Shown: positions 31,483-43,055 of the stretch, in pieces
Numbering within the stretch: the first letter of the stretch is position 1
Layout of the letters: each line of letters begins with the position of its first letter
Assembly: GCA_001544595.2 (NCBI GenBank)
Contig: FCOH02000002.1
Coordinates: 124,001-188,000 of the forward strand
DNA length: 64,000 bases
DNA from: Caballeronia peredens
GTDB taxonomy: Bacteria > Pseudomonadota > Gammaproteobacteria > Burkholderiales > Burkholderiaceae
Direction: 5' to 3'
Notes under the pieces: generated by a model
Database searches by the model: none
The model's input: only the letters and a program-made list of their open reading frames with translations
Told to the model about the DNA's origin: nothing
Translations under genes and position numbers: made by a program

Positions 31483-31521
31483 CGGCCGAACGGCCCGCGT
31501 GAACACTCTGCCGTTCGGCCG
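31483..31521. promoter_or_regulatory. Inverted repeat between the permease and rarA
   Basis: Perfect 12-bp arms CGGCCGAACGGC and GCCGTTCGGCCG enclose 15 bases in the divergent gap, about 90 bases upstream of the permease and 140 before rarA. No T-run follows, so an operator or mRNA leader structure is more likely than a terminator. Confidence 0.4.
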
Positions 31522-31662
31522 ATGCCCACGCGCGCCGGAAAAGGGCAAGATTATCGCCGCCTTTGACTCACCCGCGCCGATCGGGGCAATCGCTTCCGGT
31601 TCGACCTGACCATCGACTGACCCGATCGGCGCCCACGCGCATCCACTGCGCCCGAGAAGCAC

Positions 31663-34367
<2,705 letters not shown>

Positions 34368-34398
34368 ATTTCCCTGACGCATATTTGCAAAAAGGGGC

Positions 34399-34427
34399 TT
34401 GGAAAGCAGAAAAGACTTCGATATACT
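34399..34427 (+). promoter_or_regulatory. Sigma-70-type promoter for tRNA-Ser
   Basis: TTGGAA (34399-34404) and TATACT (34422-34427) are separated by 17 bases. The predicted transcript would start near 34434 and contain a leader hairpin (CTTCGCT / AGCGAAG, about 34435-34464) before the tRNA. Confidence 0.65.
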
Positions 34428-34506
34428 TTCGTTCTTCGCTGAGCAACGACCCGCTTAGCGAAGGCCGATCGGGCAAGCAGAAGTCAGGCAAGCGCGATAG
34501 GTAGAC

Positions 34507-34597
<91 letters not shown>

Positions 34598-34608
34598 AGA
34601 CACAAAAA

Positions 34609-34639
34609 CCCCGCAAGTCGTAAAGACTTGCGGGGTTTT
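34609..34639 (+). terminator. Rho-independent terminator of tRNA-Ser
   Basis: An 11-bp stem (CCCCGCAAGTC / GACTTGCGGGG) is followed by TTTT, 11 bases after the tRNA 3' end. Confidence 0.9.
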
Positions 34640-34726
34640 GCTTTTGGGTTTCCGTTTTGCTTTGGGTTCCCGCGTGCTACGCGTTCCCCTTTTTAGCGCG
34701 CGCACGCGAATGCCGCAGCCCCGACT

Positions 34727-35077
34727 TCAGGTCGTACACCGCGCGATATCGAAGCGCAGTTCCGGCTCCGGCACGCCGCCATCGTCGCTCGACGACTGCT
34801 GCACCTTCACGATCGATCCGTACGCCGACGGCGTGAGCGTCACGAGCCACGCGTTCGAGCCGACGAGCAGCTCCGTCGACCCCTGATCGCGTCTCGTCTG
34901 CGCCGAGGGAATCATGCGCTGCAGGCAGCTGGAAATGTCCGACGCGGGGCGCGCCGACGAAACGTGGATCACGGGCTTCGACGCACGCAACTCGGGGTCA
35001 CTCGTCGAACCGCACGCGGCGAGGGCGGCGACGCCCGACAGAACGGCGCAAACAAGGGCAAATCGATGCAAGTTCAT
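34727..35077 (-). CDS. Small lipoprotein of unknown function
   Basis: This 116-residue protein has a signal peptide with lipobox (VAALAAC, lipid cysteine at residue 22 or so) and two further cysteines (SSCLQRM and the final IARCTT) that could form a disulfide. I do not recognise a domain. The body is a short alpha/beta region with the motif GSTELLVGSNAWLVTLTPS. ATG at 35077 is chosen because it begins the signal peptide; an in-frame ATG 30 bases upstream is unlikely. It is divergent from map. Confidence 0.7.
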   Translation of the reverse strand: MNLHRFALVCAVLSGVAALAACGSTSDPELRASKPVIHVSSARPASDISSCLQRMIPSAQTRRDQGSTELLVGSNAWLVTLTPSAYGSIVKVQQSSSDDGGVPEPELRFDIARCTT

Positions 35078-35326
35078 AACGCTCCGGCTAGTCTGAATTC
35101 GAGCCACTAAAACACAAAGACGCGTGCATCACAAGGGCGAAAACGCCGTGCGCGACAGGCGCGCGCAAGTCGCTCGCGGCCCGCAAATGCAGCGGCCAGG
35201 CGGCTTCCGGAAAGGCCGGGCCGCGCGGGAGTGCTATCATCGGGCCCATTGTCCTCGTGCGTCGCCCGCCTGAAACACGGCCGAGAGCCGCGCGCGCAGG
35301 CGGCACGAACCCCATCGCATTGCTCA

Positions 35327-36109
35327 ATGGCCATCACGCTCAAGACACCCGCAGACATCGAAAAGTTGCGCATCTCCGGCCGCATGGCCGCCGAAGTCCT
35401 CGCGATGATCGCCGAACACGTCCGCCCGGGCGTCACCACCGACGAACTCGACGCCATCTGCAACCGCTTCATCGTGAACGAACTGAAGGCCATTCCCGCC
35501 AACGTCGGTTACATGGGTTTTCCGAAGACGGTATGCACCTCGGTGAATCACGTCGTGTGTCACGGCATTCCGGGCCCGAAGGATCTGAAGGACGGCGACA
35601 TCATCAACATCGACGTCGCGATCATCAAGGACGGCTACTACGGCGATACGAGCCGCATGTATTACGCCGGCACGCCCGGCGCGGAAGCACGCCGTCTCAC
35701 CGAGACGACGTACGAAGCGATGGTGGCGGGCATCCGCGAAGTGCGCCCGGGCGCGACACTCGGCGACGTCGGCGCAGCTATTCAGGGCGTCGCGCATCGC
35801 GAAGGCTTCTCCGTGGTGCGCGAGTACTGCGGACACGGTATCGGCCGCGTGTATCACGAAGATCCACAAGTGCTGCACTACGGCCAGCGCGGCGCGGGCC
35901 TGCGTCTGAAGCCGGGCCTCGTCTTCACCATCGAGCCGATGATCAACGCGGGCCGCGCGGCCACGCAGCAGTCGCGCGACGGCTGGACCGTCACGACCAA
36001 GGACCGCTCGCTGTCCGCGCAATGGGAACACATGGTCGCCGTCACCGAGGACGGCTTCGAACTGCTTACGCCATGGCCGGACGGCACCGGCGCTTATCCC
36101 GCGCCGTGA
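35327..36109 (+). CDS. map: Methionine aminopeptidase, type I
   Basis: This 260-residue enzyme removes the N-terminal methionine from nascent proteins. The di-metal ligands are in place: Asp96 (NIDVAII), Asp107 (GYYGDTSRMYY), His170 (YCGHGIGR), Glu203 (FTIEPMI) and Glu234 (QWEHMVAV), with the catalytic His79 (HVVCHG). ATG at 35327 starts the family N-terminus MAITLKTPADIEKLR. A TATCAT -10-like element lies near 35234. It stands apart from rpsB, its neighbour in many genomes, so this may be one of several map paralogues. Confidence 0.95.
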   Translation: MAITLKTPADIEKLRISGRMAAEVLAMIAEHVRPGVTTDELDAICNRFIVNELKAIPANVGYMGFPKTVCTSVNHVVCHGIPGPKDLKDGDIINIDVAIIKDGYYGDTSRMYYAGTPGAEARRLTETTYEAMVAGIREVRPGATLGDVGAAIQGVAHREGFSVVREYCGHGIGRVYHEDPQVLHYGQRGAGLRLKPGLVFTIEPMINAGRAATQQSRDGWTVTTKDRSLSAQWEHMVAVTEDGFELLTPWPDGTGAYPAP

Positions 36110-36283
36110 GCCACACCGTGAGCACGGCTATGCATCGTCGTGTGCGCTGTAAAGCACTTTCCCGGATTTAGGAATTGACGGGTTCGCCCGTTCGGTTGAA
36201 GCTATGCCAATGGCCCGAAATGGCGGACCGGCCGCAAGAGCCGCACACGCATCGAGCCTGCAAGCCAGAGAGAAATAGCCCGT

Positions 36284-36808
36284 ATGAGTCCCTCATTGAC
36301 CGTCAGCCGCATCGCCGCGCAACAAGGTTCGGTTTTGCGCGAGCTTCGCACGGCATCGCTGCGCGAAGCGCCGTACGCATTCGGCGAAACGCTGGAAGAT
36401 GCGCTTCAGGTCGAGCCGTCGAGCTTCGACGAGACCGCATCCGAGCACGCGAACTCGGCCAGGCTCGCGACGTTTCTGCTCTACACGGAAGGTCATCCCT
36501 GCGGTCTCGTGCATGCGTACATCGAAGACTTGCCCTACGCGCGCGCATTCGTGAACGCTTTGTGGGTCGCGCCCGCCGTGCGTCATTTGCGCGGCGGCGA
36601 ATTGCTCGTGAACGTCGCGTCGGAATGGCTCGCGGCGCAGGGCGCCGCCGAGGTGCACGCCTGGATCGCCGATGAAAACCGCACCGCGATGCGCTTCTAC
36701 GAGCGCCTGGGCTTCGGCCCGACGGGCGACCGCCGCGCGATGCCGTCGCACGAGGAAGAAGCCGAATCGCTCTACGTGCGTCACATGCATTCCGGACGTC
36801 ACGCATAA
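36284..36808 (+). CDS. GNAT-family N-acetyltransferase
   Basis: This 174-residue protein has the GNAT fold. The acetyl-CoA-binding segment is around VAPAVRHLRGGELLVNVASEWL (residues about 92-113), followed by the C-terminal strand and helix AWIADENRTAMRFYERLGFGPTG, a very typical motif of which NRTAMRFYERLGF is diagnostic. The acceptor substrate is unknown. It is a single-gene unit between map and minC. Confidence 0.88.
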   Translation: MSPSLTVSRIAAQQGSVLRELRTASLREAPYAFGETLEDALQVEPSSFDETASEHANSARLATFLLYTEGHPCGLVHAYIEDLPYARAFVNALWVAPAVRHLRGGELLVNVASEWLAAQGAAEVHAWIADENRTAMRFYERLGFGPTGDRRAMPSHEEEAESLYVRHMHSGRHA

Positions 36809-36972
36809 CGCGCGTTCCGACTGCACCGCACGCGTGCCTGGCACGCGCTTCCCACCGCAGTTCTCGTTGCAGTTCTCGTCGCACTTCGCGTTTTCGATAG
36901 CTGAAACGGCCGGAAAAAATATGGCCGTGTGCGGCAACGCCTGTAAAATACGCAAAATTTTTGGCCGTTCCT

Positions 36973-37758
36973 ATGTCGCTCAACAAAACGCCTTTTTTTG
37001 AACTGCGCAGCGGCTCCGTCGACACGCTTCTCTTCGTCGTCAAGACTCCCGACCTCGACGCGCTGCGCACCGAACTCACGCGGCGCTTCGAAGCGACTCC
37101 CGAATTTTTCGCGGGCGATGTCGTCGCCATCGACGTGCGCCGTCTCGCCGATTCCGCGACCGGCGGCGAAGGCGAACGCGTGTCGCTCGCGGAACTCGAG
37201 AAGCTGCTCGGAAGCGTGCGCATGCGCCCCGTCGGCGTCGTCGCGTTGCCTGCGCAGACCTGGGCGATTCAATGGGCGAACGAAGGCGGCCTGCCGATTC
37301 TCGAAGCGCGCGACCGGCGCGGCGCGCCCAAGCCGTCGGTCGACGAGGCGAAGCCCAATACCGAGGCCGCCGCGGTCATCGAGGCGGCCGTCGCCAGCAC
37401 GCCGCCGCCCGCCACGCTTCCGGCCCAGGCGACCATCATCGACCGTCCGTTGCGCTCCGGGCAGCAGGTCTACGCGAAGGGCGACCTGATCGTGCTCGGG
37501 CTCGTGTCGTACGGGGCCGAGGTCATCGCCGAAGGCAATATCCATATCTATGCGCCGTTGCGGGGCCGCGCGCTCGCCGGCGTGCACGGCAATCTCGACG
37601 CGCGGATCTTCTGCACCTGTCTCGAGCCGGAACTGATTTCGATCGCGGGGATCTACCGGACGACCGAGAACCCGCTGCCCGCCGACGTGCTGAGCAAACC
37701 GGTGCAGATCTGGCTGGACGAAGAAAAACTGATGATCGAACCGTTGCGGCTGACCTGA
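36973..37758 (+). CDS. minC: Septum site-determining protein MinC
   Basis: This 261-residue protein inhibits FtsZ polymerisation at the cell poles. The N-terminal domain (about 1-105) and the C-terminal beta-helix domain (about 155-261; [40 protein letters not shown]) are joined by an Ala/Pro-rich linker. ATG 36973 gives the conserved [25 protein letters not shown], a likely -10, is found about 30 bases upstream. First gene of minCDE. Confidence 0.96.
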   Translation: MSLNKTPFFELRSGSVDTLLFVVKTPDLDALRTELTRRFEATPEFFAGDVVAIDVRRLADSATGGEGERVSLAELEKLLGSVRMRPVGVVALPAQTWAIQWANEGGLPILEARDRRGAPKPSVDEAKPNTEAAAVIEAAVASTPPPATLPAQATIIDRPLRSGQQVYAKGDLIVLGLVSYGAEVIAEGNIHIYAPLRGRALAGVHGNLDARIFCTCLEPELISIAGIYRTTENPLPADVLSKPVQIWLDEEKLMIEPLRLT

Positions 37759-37835
37759 GACGCCGCGCGCCCGATGCCCCGGCGCGCGCTCATGGCAACG
37801 CGAGCGGACCTTTTTGACGAACACAAGGTACTTGT

Positions 37836-38651
37836 ATGGCAAAAATCATTGTGGTGACCTCGGGGAAGGGCGGCGTCGGCAAGACGACCACCAGCGCGAG
37901 CTTCGCATCGGCGCTCGCATTGCGCGGCCACAAGACGGCCGTGATCGACTTCGACGTCGGTCTGCGCAATCTCGACCTCATCATGGGTTGCGAACGCCGC
38001 GTGGTGTACGACCTGATCAACGTCATTCAGGGCGAAGCGAACCTGCATCAGGCGCTCATCAAGGACAAGAAGTGCGAGAACCTGTACATCCTGCCGGCGT
38101 CGCAGACGCGTGACAAGGACGCGCTCACGCTCGAAGGCGTGGAGAAGGTCATCGACGAACTCATCAAGCAGGACTTCGAATACATCATTTGCGATTCGCC
38201 GGCGGGCATCGAATCCGGCGCGCTGATGGCCATGTACTTCGCGGACGAAGCGCTCATCGTGACGAATCCGGAAGTGTCGTCGGTGCGCGACTCGGACCGC
38301 ATTCTCGGCATTCTTTCGTCGAAGACGAAGCGCGCGATCGAAGGCAAGGAGCCGGTCAAGGAGCATCTGCTCATCACGCGCTACAACCCGAAGCGCGTCT
38401 CGGAAGGCGAGATGCTGTCGCTCTCCGACATCCAGGAAATCCTGCGCATCGACCTGATCGGCGTGATTCCGGAATCGGAAGCGGTGCTGCATGCTTCGAA
38501 TCAGGGTCTGCCGGCGGTGCATCTCGACGGCACGGATGTCGCCGAATCGTACAAGGACGTGGTGTCGCGCTTCCTCGGGGAGCAGAAGGCGCTGCGCTTC
38601 ACCGATTATCAGAAGCCTGGCCTGTTGCAACGCATCTTCGGCACCAAGTAA
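37836..38651 (+). CDS. minD: Septum site-determining ATPase MinD
   Basis: This 271-residue ParA/MinD ATPase recruits MinC to the membrane and oscillates with MinE. The deviant Walker A GKGGVGKTT (residues 10-18) and switch region CDSPAGIESGAL are present, and the C-terminal amphipathic membrane-targeting helix (GLLQRIFGTK) is visible. It follows minC by 77 bases and precedes minE by 9 bases. Confidence 0.97.
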   Translation: MAKIIVVTSGKGGVGKTTTSASFASALALRGHKTAVIDFDVGLRNLDLIMGCERRVVYDLINVIQGEANLHQALIKDKKCENLYILPASQTRDKDALTLEGVEKVIDELIKQDFEYIICDSPAGIESGALMAMYFADEALIVTNPEVSSVRDSDRILGILSSKTKRAIEGKEPVKEHLLITRYNPKRVSEGEMLSLSDIQEILRIDLIGVIPESEAVLHASNQGLPAVHLDGTDVAESYKDVVSRFLGEQKALRFTDYQKPGLLQRIFGTK

Positions 38652-38660
38652 GGGGACGCA

Positions 38661-38915
38661 ATGTCGATTCTTTCGTTTTTGCTGGGCGAGAAGAGAAAGT
38701 CCGCTTCGGTCGCGAAGGAACGCTTGCAGTTGATCATTGCGCACGAGCGCGCGGGTGGCAAAGCCGCCGCCGATTATCTGCCGGCGTTGCAACGGGAACT
38801 GGTTGCGGTGATTTCAAAATACGTGAAGATTTCCGACGACGATATTCGAGTGAGCCTCGAACGTCAGGACGATCTGGAAGTGCTCGAAGTGAAGATCGAG
38901 ATTCCACAGGCGTAG
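38661..38915 (+). CDS. minE: Cell division topological specificity factor MinE
   Basis: This 84-residue protein stimulates MinD ATPase and drives pole-to-pole oscillation. The N-terminal membrane/MinD-binding part ([24 protein letters not shown] region) and C-terminal dimerisation domain ([20 protein letters not shown]) match the family in order and length. GGGGACGCA lies just before the ATG. Last gene of minCDE. Confidence 0.96.
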   Translation: MSILSFLLGEKRKSASVAKERLQLIIAHERAGGKAAADYLPALQRELVAVISKYVKISDDDIRVSLERQDDLEVLEVKIEIPQA

Positions 38916-38980
38916 CGTTAGCGCCAGCGTGCGCCCGACCGCGGCCGGCCGGGCCGGCGCGTGGTTGCGTGTAAAGAGAA

Positions 38981-39012
38981 AGCCAGGATCGAGCGATCCT
39001 GGCTTTTGTTTT
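38981..39012 (+). terminator. Rho-independent terminator of minCDE
   Basis: An 11-bp stem (AGCCAGGATCG / CGATCCTGGCT) is followed by TTTTGTTTTT, about 65 bases after minE. Confidence 0.9.
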
Positions 39013-39026
39013 TGCGCGCTATCGTT

Positions 39027-39053
39027 TGCGTGCGTGCGTGCGTGCGTGCGTGC
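39027..39053. repeat. Tandem TGCG simple-sequence repeat
   Basis: Six full TGCG units plus TGC lie in the 355-base gap between minE and the next gene. The rest of that gap, apart from the minCDE terminator, shows no gene. Such a tract can vary in length by slippage and could affect the downstream promoter. Confidence 0.85.
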
Positions 39054-39270
39054 AAGCTTTCGTCCGCGATTGCGTACGCGCGCGCGATCGCCTCGATGCA
39101 AAACCGGCTTACATCAATATTCGCTTGCACTTTGGGCGTAGTCTTAATACGTGGTGTGTCCTCTTTTGAGCCGCCTCGCGCATTGAATGCATGGCGGCGG
39201 CGCAGTGCGCTGCCGCTATGCATCTATCGCGCCATGAAGCGCGCTCAATCTCCAATACAAGAGGTATGCC

Positions 39271-39582
39271 ATGAAGACTTCCTTCCGTTCGCTGCTCGCA
39301 CAAAGCGCACTCGTCGTCGCGGGCGCGATCACCGTCACGGCCGCGTCCGCCGCCGAAGTCGTGATCGTCGCGCCGAGCGCACCGCCCGCGCCGCGCTATG
39401 AACCGGTCCCGCCTGCGCGCGCGGGCTATGTCTGGGATCAAGGGCACTGGAACTGGGTCCACGGCCGCTATGTGTGGGTCGGGGGCCGCTGGCAAGCGGA
39501 ACGCATCGGTCATCGATGGGTCCCGGGCGAATGGGTCGGTCACGGCAATCAGTATCGCTGGGTGCCGGCGCACTGGGACTGA
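39271..39582 (+). CDS. Exported YXWGXW-repeat protein
   Basis: This 103-residue protein has a signal peptide (cleavage after ASA, about residue 28) and a mature region of Trp/Tyr/His-rich repeats: GYVWDQGHWNW, GRYVWVGGRW, HRWVPGEWV, YRWVPAHWD. This is the YXWGXW repeat family, small envelope or secreted proteins of unknown function in beta-proteobacteria. A good ribosome binding site AAGAGG precedes the ATG. A tiny lipoprotein gene follows directly. Confidence 0.88.
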   Translation: MKTSFRSLLAQSALVVAGAITVTAASAAEVVIVAPSAPPAPRYEPVPPARAGYVWDQGHWNWVHGRYVWVGGRWQAERIGHRWVPGEWVGHGNQYRWVPAHWD

Positions 39583-39596
39583 TGCAGCAGCATGCG

Positions 39597-39713
39597 ATGA
39601 AGAAGCTCCCGCTCGTTCTTGTGGCCGTCGTGCTGGCCGATGCGCTCGCGGGTTGCATCATCGTGCCGGAGCATCATGAAGCTTTCCGGCCGGCGCACGT
39701 CTACGTGTATTGA
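39597..39713 (+). CDS. Very small lipoprotein (38 residues)
   Basis: Starts MKKLPLVLVAVVLADALAGC, a clean lipoprotein signal with lipobox LAGC, leaving a mature peptide of only about 19 residues rich in His and Tyr. An alternative ATG at 39582 overlaps the stop of the preceding YXWGXW gene by one base (TGATG) and would suggest translational coupling. Function is unknown; the pairing with a YXWGXW protein suggests a shared envelope role. Confidence 0.6.
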   Translation: MKKLPLVLVAVVLADALAGCIIVPEHHEAFRPAHVYVY

Positions 39714-39717
39714 CGGC

Positions 39718-41094
39718 CTATTTTTGCGGCGCCTCGTCCTTCGTTCCGGCGGGAGCGGCATCGACGGGTACTTCGGGCGAGGGCGCCGGCTTCTCCAGCG
39801 GCGCCATATAGCGCTCCGACAGCGCCTCGTACAGCGGCGGCGCGAACAGGCGCGACACCCGGCTCGAGATCAGCGCGGTCGCCATCAGCGAGATGACGAG
39901 CGCGTGGCCGTTGATCATTTCCATCACGATGACGAACGCGGTGATCGGCGACTGCGTCACGGCCGCGAGATAGCCGACCATCGCGAGCGCGATCAGCATC
40001 GGCAACTGCATGTGCGAAAAGAACTGGTGCAGCACGTTGCCGAAGCCCGCGCCGATCGACAGCGACGGCGCGAAGATACCGCCCGGAATGCCGGGCAGAT
40101 ATGAACCGATCATCGACACCATTTTCAGCAGCGGATAGAACACCGAAAGCTGCTCGCGCCCTTCGAGCAGACCGCGCGCTTCGGCGTAGCCGCTGCCGAA
40201 GGTCGTGCCGCCCGACACGAGCCCGACGATCGCGATGACGAGCCCGCACAGCGCCGCGAAAGCGACCGGGCGCGACGCATGGAGCTTGCGCAGCGGCGCG
40301 GGGATCCACTTGCTCGTGTTGAGCAGCAGCCAGCAGAACACGCCGCCCGCGATGCCGGTCACGACGGCCGTCACGGCCACGGCGAGCGCGAACAGATCGG
40401 GAAACTGCGCGCCGACGTCGATCGTGCCGAAGTACGTGTAATTGCCGTTGAGCCCGAGCGCGACGATGCCCGCGATGATGATTCCCGTGATCAGCACGCC
40501 GCTCGTGCGCACTTCGAAGCTGCGCGTGAGTTCCTCGATCGCGAACACGATGCCCGCAAGCGGCGTGTTGAACGCCGCCGACAATCCCGCCGCGGCGCCC
40601 GCAAGGACGAGTTGCCGCTCGATCAGCGAATTGGAGCGCGGATAGAAGCGCCGCATGTTGAACATGAGCGCGGCGCCGACCTGCACGGTCGGACCTTCGC
40701 GGCCGATTGTGAGGCCGCCGAGTATCGCGACGAACGACACCGCGATCTTGGCGAGCAGAATGCGCAGCGTGAGCAGGCGCCCGCCTGCGGCCGACGTCGG
40801 GCTGTTCAGCACCGCGATGACCTGCGGTATGCCGCTGCCTTCCGAGCCGCGAAAAAATCGCCGCGTGACGAACACGCACAGCGCCGCGGACGCCGGCGTC
40901 ACCACGAGCGGCAGCCAGGCATGTTCGCTGCGGAGGTCGAGGAAACGGCTGAAGCCCCAGTCGATCAGACGCGCGTAATAGACCGCGACGAGTCCGACGA
41001 GAATCGCGCCGAGCCAAAAGATGCCGTAGCGGCGCCACAGGCTGCGCGTGCGGCGCGCGGTGACGATCGAGAAGGAACGAAGCGCTCGGATCAT
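39718..41094 (-). CDS. CLC-family chloride channel/transporter
   Basis: This 458-residue membrane protein has the CLC ion-pathway motifs GSGIP (residues 86-90), GREGP with the gating glutamate Glu133, and GIPGGIFAPSLSIG. About ten membrane helices are seen. No CBS domains follow, as in many bacterial CLCs. It probably exchanges Cl- for H+. The ATG at 41094 begins MIRALRSFSIVTARRTRSLW; longer upstream ATGs add sequence without membrane or family character. Confidence 0.92.
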   Translation of the reverse strand: MIRALRSFSIVTARRTRSLWRRYGIFWLGAILVGLVAVYYARLIDWGFSRFLDLRSEHAWLPLVVTPASAALCVFVTRRFFRGSEGSGIPQVIAVLNSPTSAAGGRLLTLRILLAKIAVSFVAILGGLTIGREGPTVQVGAALMFNMRRFYPRSNSLIERQLVLAGAAAGLSAAFNTPLAGIVFAIEELTRSFEVRTSGVLITGIIIAGIVALGLNGNYTYFGTIDVGAQFPDLFALAVAVTAVVTGIAGGVFCWLLLNTSKWIPAPLRKLHASRPVAFAALCGLVIAIVGLVSGGTTFGSGYAEARGLLEGREQLSVFYPLLKMVSMIGSYLPGIPGGIFAPSLSIGAGFGNVLHQFFSHMQLPMLIALAMVGYLAAVTQSPITAFVIVMEMINGHALVISLMATALISSRVSRLFAPPLYEALSERYMAPLEKPAPSPEVPVDAAPAGTKDEAPQK

Positions 41095-41396
41095 GCGGTG
41101 ACCGTCGGCAAAGGGCCGATTATAGCGACCGTCTCGAAATTGCAGGGCGCTTGGCCGGGAACCGGCTTGGCCGCGTGCGTCAGAAAAAAGAACAGGCGCG
41201 AGGCTTTCGCCAGGCGCCCATGAAACGCTCCCGCGATAAGCAGGAGCGGAGAGGAGAAGGTTGCCGCGTCCGTCGATCAGGAAGCACAACAACGGGCATT
41301 ACATGCTAAGGCAGCCAACACTTAGGAAAGTTCAATGAATTTGGATTTTTTTCCGGCGCCGCTTGGTCCTCGAAACGACGCGCTCAAGCAGCAAGA
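41095..41396. other. Intergenic region, no gene seen
   Basis: 302 bases between the CLC gene and a small membrane-protein gene. No reading frame has support. It should contain the CLC promoter and the end of the small gene's transcript. Confidence 0.4.
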
Positions 41397-41576
41397 TCAA
41401 GCGGTAAGGACTTCGAAAGCAACGACCGCGAGGATCGCGCCGACATTCGCCACGATCGCTTCGCAGAGCACGCCTCGCCATGTCGCCGGCCGGAATTTCA
41501 CGGCGAGCAGCAGCGCGGTCAGAAGCGCAATGGAGATCATCGCGACGAGATGCGAGCTCTGCAGATGGATGTTCAT
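41397..41576 (-). CDS. Small membrane protein (59 residues)
   Basis: The ATG at 41576 is preceded by GGAGG at ideal spacing. The product begins MNIHLQSSHLVAMISIALLT and has two hydrophobic segments (about 10-27 and 38-57) flanking a short basic loop with FRPATWRG. I do not recognise a family. The ribosome binding site and hydrophobicity pattern support it as real. Confidence 0.6.
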   Translation of the reverse strand: MNIHLQSSHLVAMISIALLTALLLAVKFRPATWRGVLCEAIVANVGAILAVVAFEVLTA

Positions 41577-41844
41577 GGCGGCCTCCGGTTCTATCGCGGC
41601 AGAAGTTTCCGCGAATCGTTTTTGTCGAACTTATTTCGAACTCGCTTCGAGTATAGGCAGCGACATATTTACTGGAAAGCGGACAAAAAAGTCATTTTGC
41701 CGCCAGCTTGCCGACTGGCATCGGGTGTTAATTTAAATACCGGTTGATTGAGGGAATTTTCTTTCTAAGCTAGGTACAAACCCCGTATGCGCGCCAAGGC
41801 CTTTTCGTCGCGCGCCAAACCGCAGTTCGTGGAGCATTCGCACG

Positions 41845-43032
41845 ATGACTTCCCCGACGACACGCTCTCTCGAAGTCGATTTCTTTCGGGGAATCGTGCT
41901 GCTCATTATCGCGGTCGACCATATAACGGGAAGCGTGCTGTCGCACTTTACGCTGCATCAATACGCATTCTGTGATTCCGCAGAAGTATTCGTATTTCTC
42001 GGCGGTTATGCGTCGGCGGCGGCTTATACGGCGCTTGCGACTCGCCGTAGCGAAACGGCCGCTCGCCGCCGCTTTTTCAAGCGCAGCTGGGAAATCTATC
42101 GCGCGTATTTGTTCACCGCGTTTCTGATGCTGATCGGCGGCGCGTTGCTGATGCTCCTGAAAGTCGATACGCCGATGGTCCAGTACACCGAATGGCCGAA
42201 CTTCCTCGTGCGCCCGTTCGGCCTCATCGGCGATATCGCATTGTTGCGTCAGCAGCCGTATCTGTCGGCCGTCCTGCCGATGTACTCCGTGTTCGCGCTC
42301 GCCGTGCCGGTGATCGTGCCGCTCGCGCAGAAGAAGCCTGTCATCGCGATGTTCGGCAGCCTGCTCGTCTGGCTCGCGGCCGCGCCGCTGCTACGCGTGC
42401 TGCCCGGCACCTACGGCGAGGCGTGGTCGTTCAATCCCTTCGCCTGGCAACTGATGTTCATGACCGGCGTGCTCGCGCGCGTGCAGCCGGTCAGCGACGA
42501 ATTCCACGCCGGCCGCTTCGCGCGCTGGCTCACGGCCGGCGCGATCGCGCTCGCGCTGACCTTCGCATTCTTCAAGCTTTTCCTCGAAACCCAGGCGCCG
42601 CCGGGATACATGAAGCAGAACCTCGCGACCTTGCGCATCGTGAGTTTCGCGGCGGTGGCGTGGATCGTCGCGCGCGCGGTCTATGCGGGATGGATCGGCA
42701 AGCTCGCACGCAAGCTGCCCGGCATCGTGACGATCGGGCAGCAGGGGCTCGTGTGCTTCATCGCGGGCGCGTGCGTGTCGCTCGTGCTGGATTCCGCGCT
42801 GCGTGCGATGGGCGTGCTCGGGCTCGGACGCTATCCGTCGCACTGGATTCTCGGGCTGATCGCCGACGGCATCGCGATCGCGAGCCTGCTCTTGCTCGCG
42901 CGCTTCTGGGCGGACCGCAAGGCGACGAAGGCGGCGCGCGCGAAGGGCATCGAGCGTCCGGCGCCGCCGCCCGTGACGCTCATCAAGGGCCGGCCGGTGC
43001 CGGTGCACGCCGGCAACCGGCGTGATCGCTGA
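41845..43032 (+). CDS. OpgC-domain acyltransferase-like membrane protein
   Basis: This 395-residue protein has about ten transmembrane helices and the OpgC domain pattern: N-terminal LEVDFFRGIVLLIIAVDHI, then DSAEVFVFLGGYASAAAY and FNPFAWQLMFMTGVL. OpgC adds succinyl groups to osmoregulated periplasmic glucans; this broad family may modify other surface glycans. No opgGH genes are nearby. The AT-richer 268-base upstream region probably carries its promoter. Confidence 0.9.
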   Translation: MTSPTTRSLEVDFFRGIVLLIIAVDHITGSVLSHFTLHQYAFCDSAEVFVFLGGYASAAAYTALATRRSETAARRRFFKRSWEIYRAYLFTAFLMLIGGALLMLLKVDTPMVQYTEWPNFLVRPFGLIGDIALLRQQPYLSAVLPMYSVFALAVPVIVPLAQKKPVIAMFGSLLVWLAAAPLLRVLPGTYGEAWSFNPFAWQLMFMTGVLARVQPVSDEFHAGRFARWLTAGAIALALTFAFFKLFLETQAPPGYMKQNLATLRIVSFAAVAWIVARAVYAGWIGKLARKLPGIVTIGQQGLVCFIAGACVSLVLDSALRAMGVLGLGRYPSHWILGLIADGIAIASLLLLARFWADRKATKAARAKGIERPAPPPVTLIKGRPVPVHAGNRRDR

Positions 43033-43055
43033 GCGTCGGCTTTCTTTCGTTCTGC

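Noticed and set aside
31394..31660. Possible TPP riboswitch upstream of the NCS1 permease, because CytX relatives often have one
   Set aside because: An AGGGACGCT-like end occurs near the start codon, but the conserved CTGAGA and CTGATCTGG-type core elements are missing on the minus strand.
41335..41736. 133-codon plus-strand open frame near the OpgC gene
   Set aside because: Composition is Arg/Ser/Thr-rich without hydrophobic pattern, and the opposite strand carries a better supported small membrane-protein gene with GGAGG.
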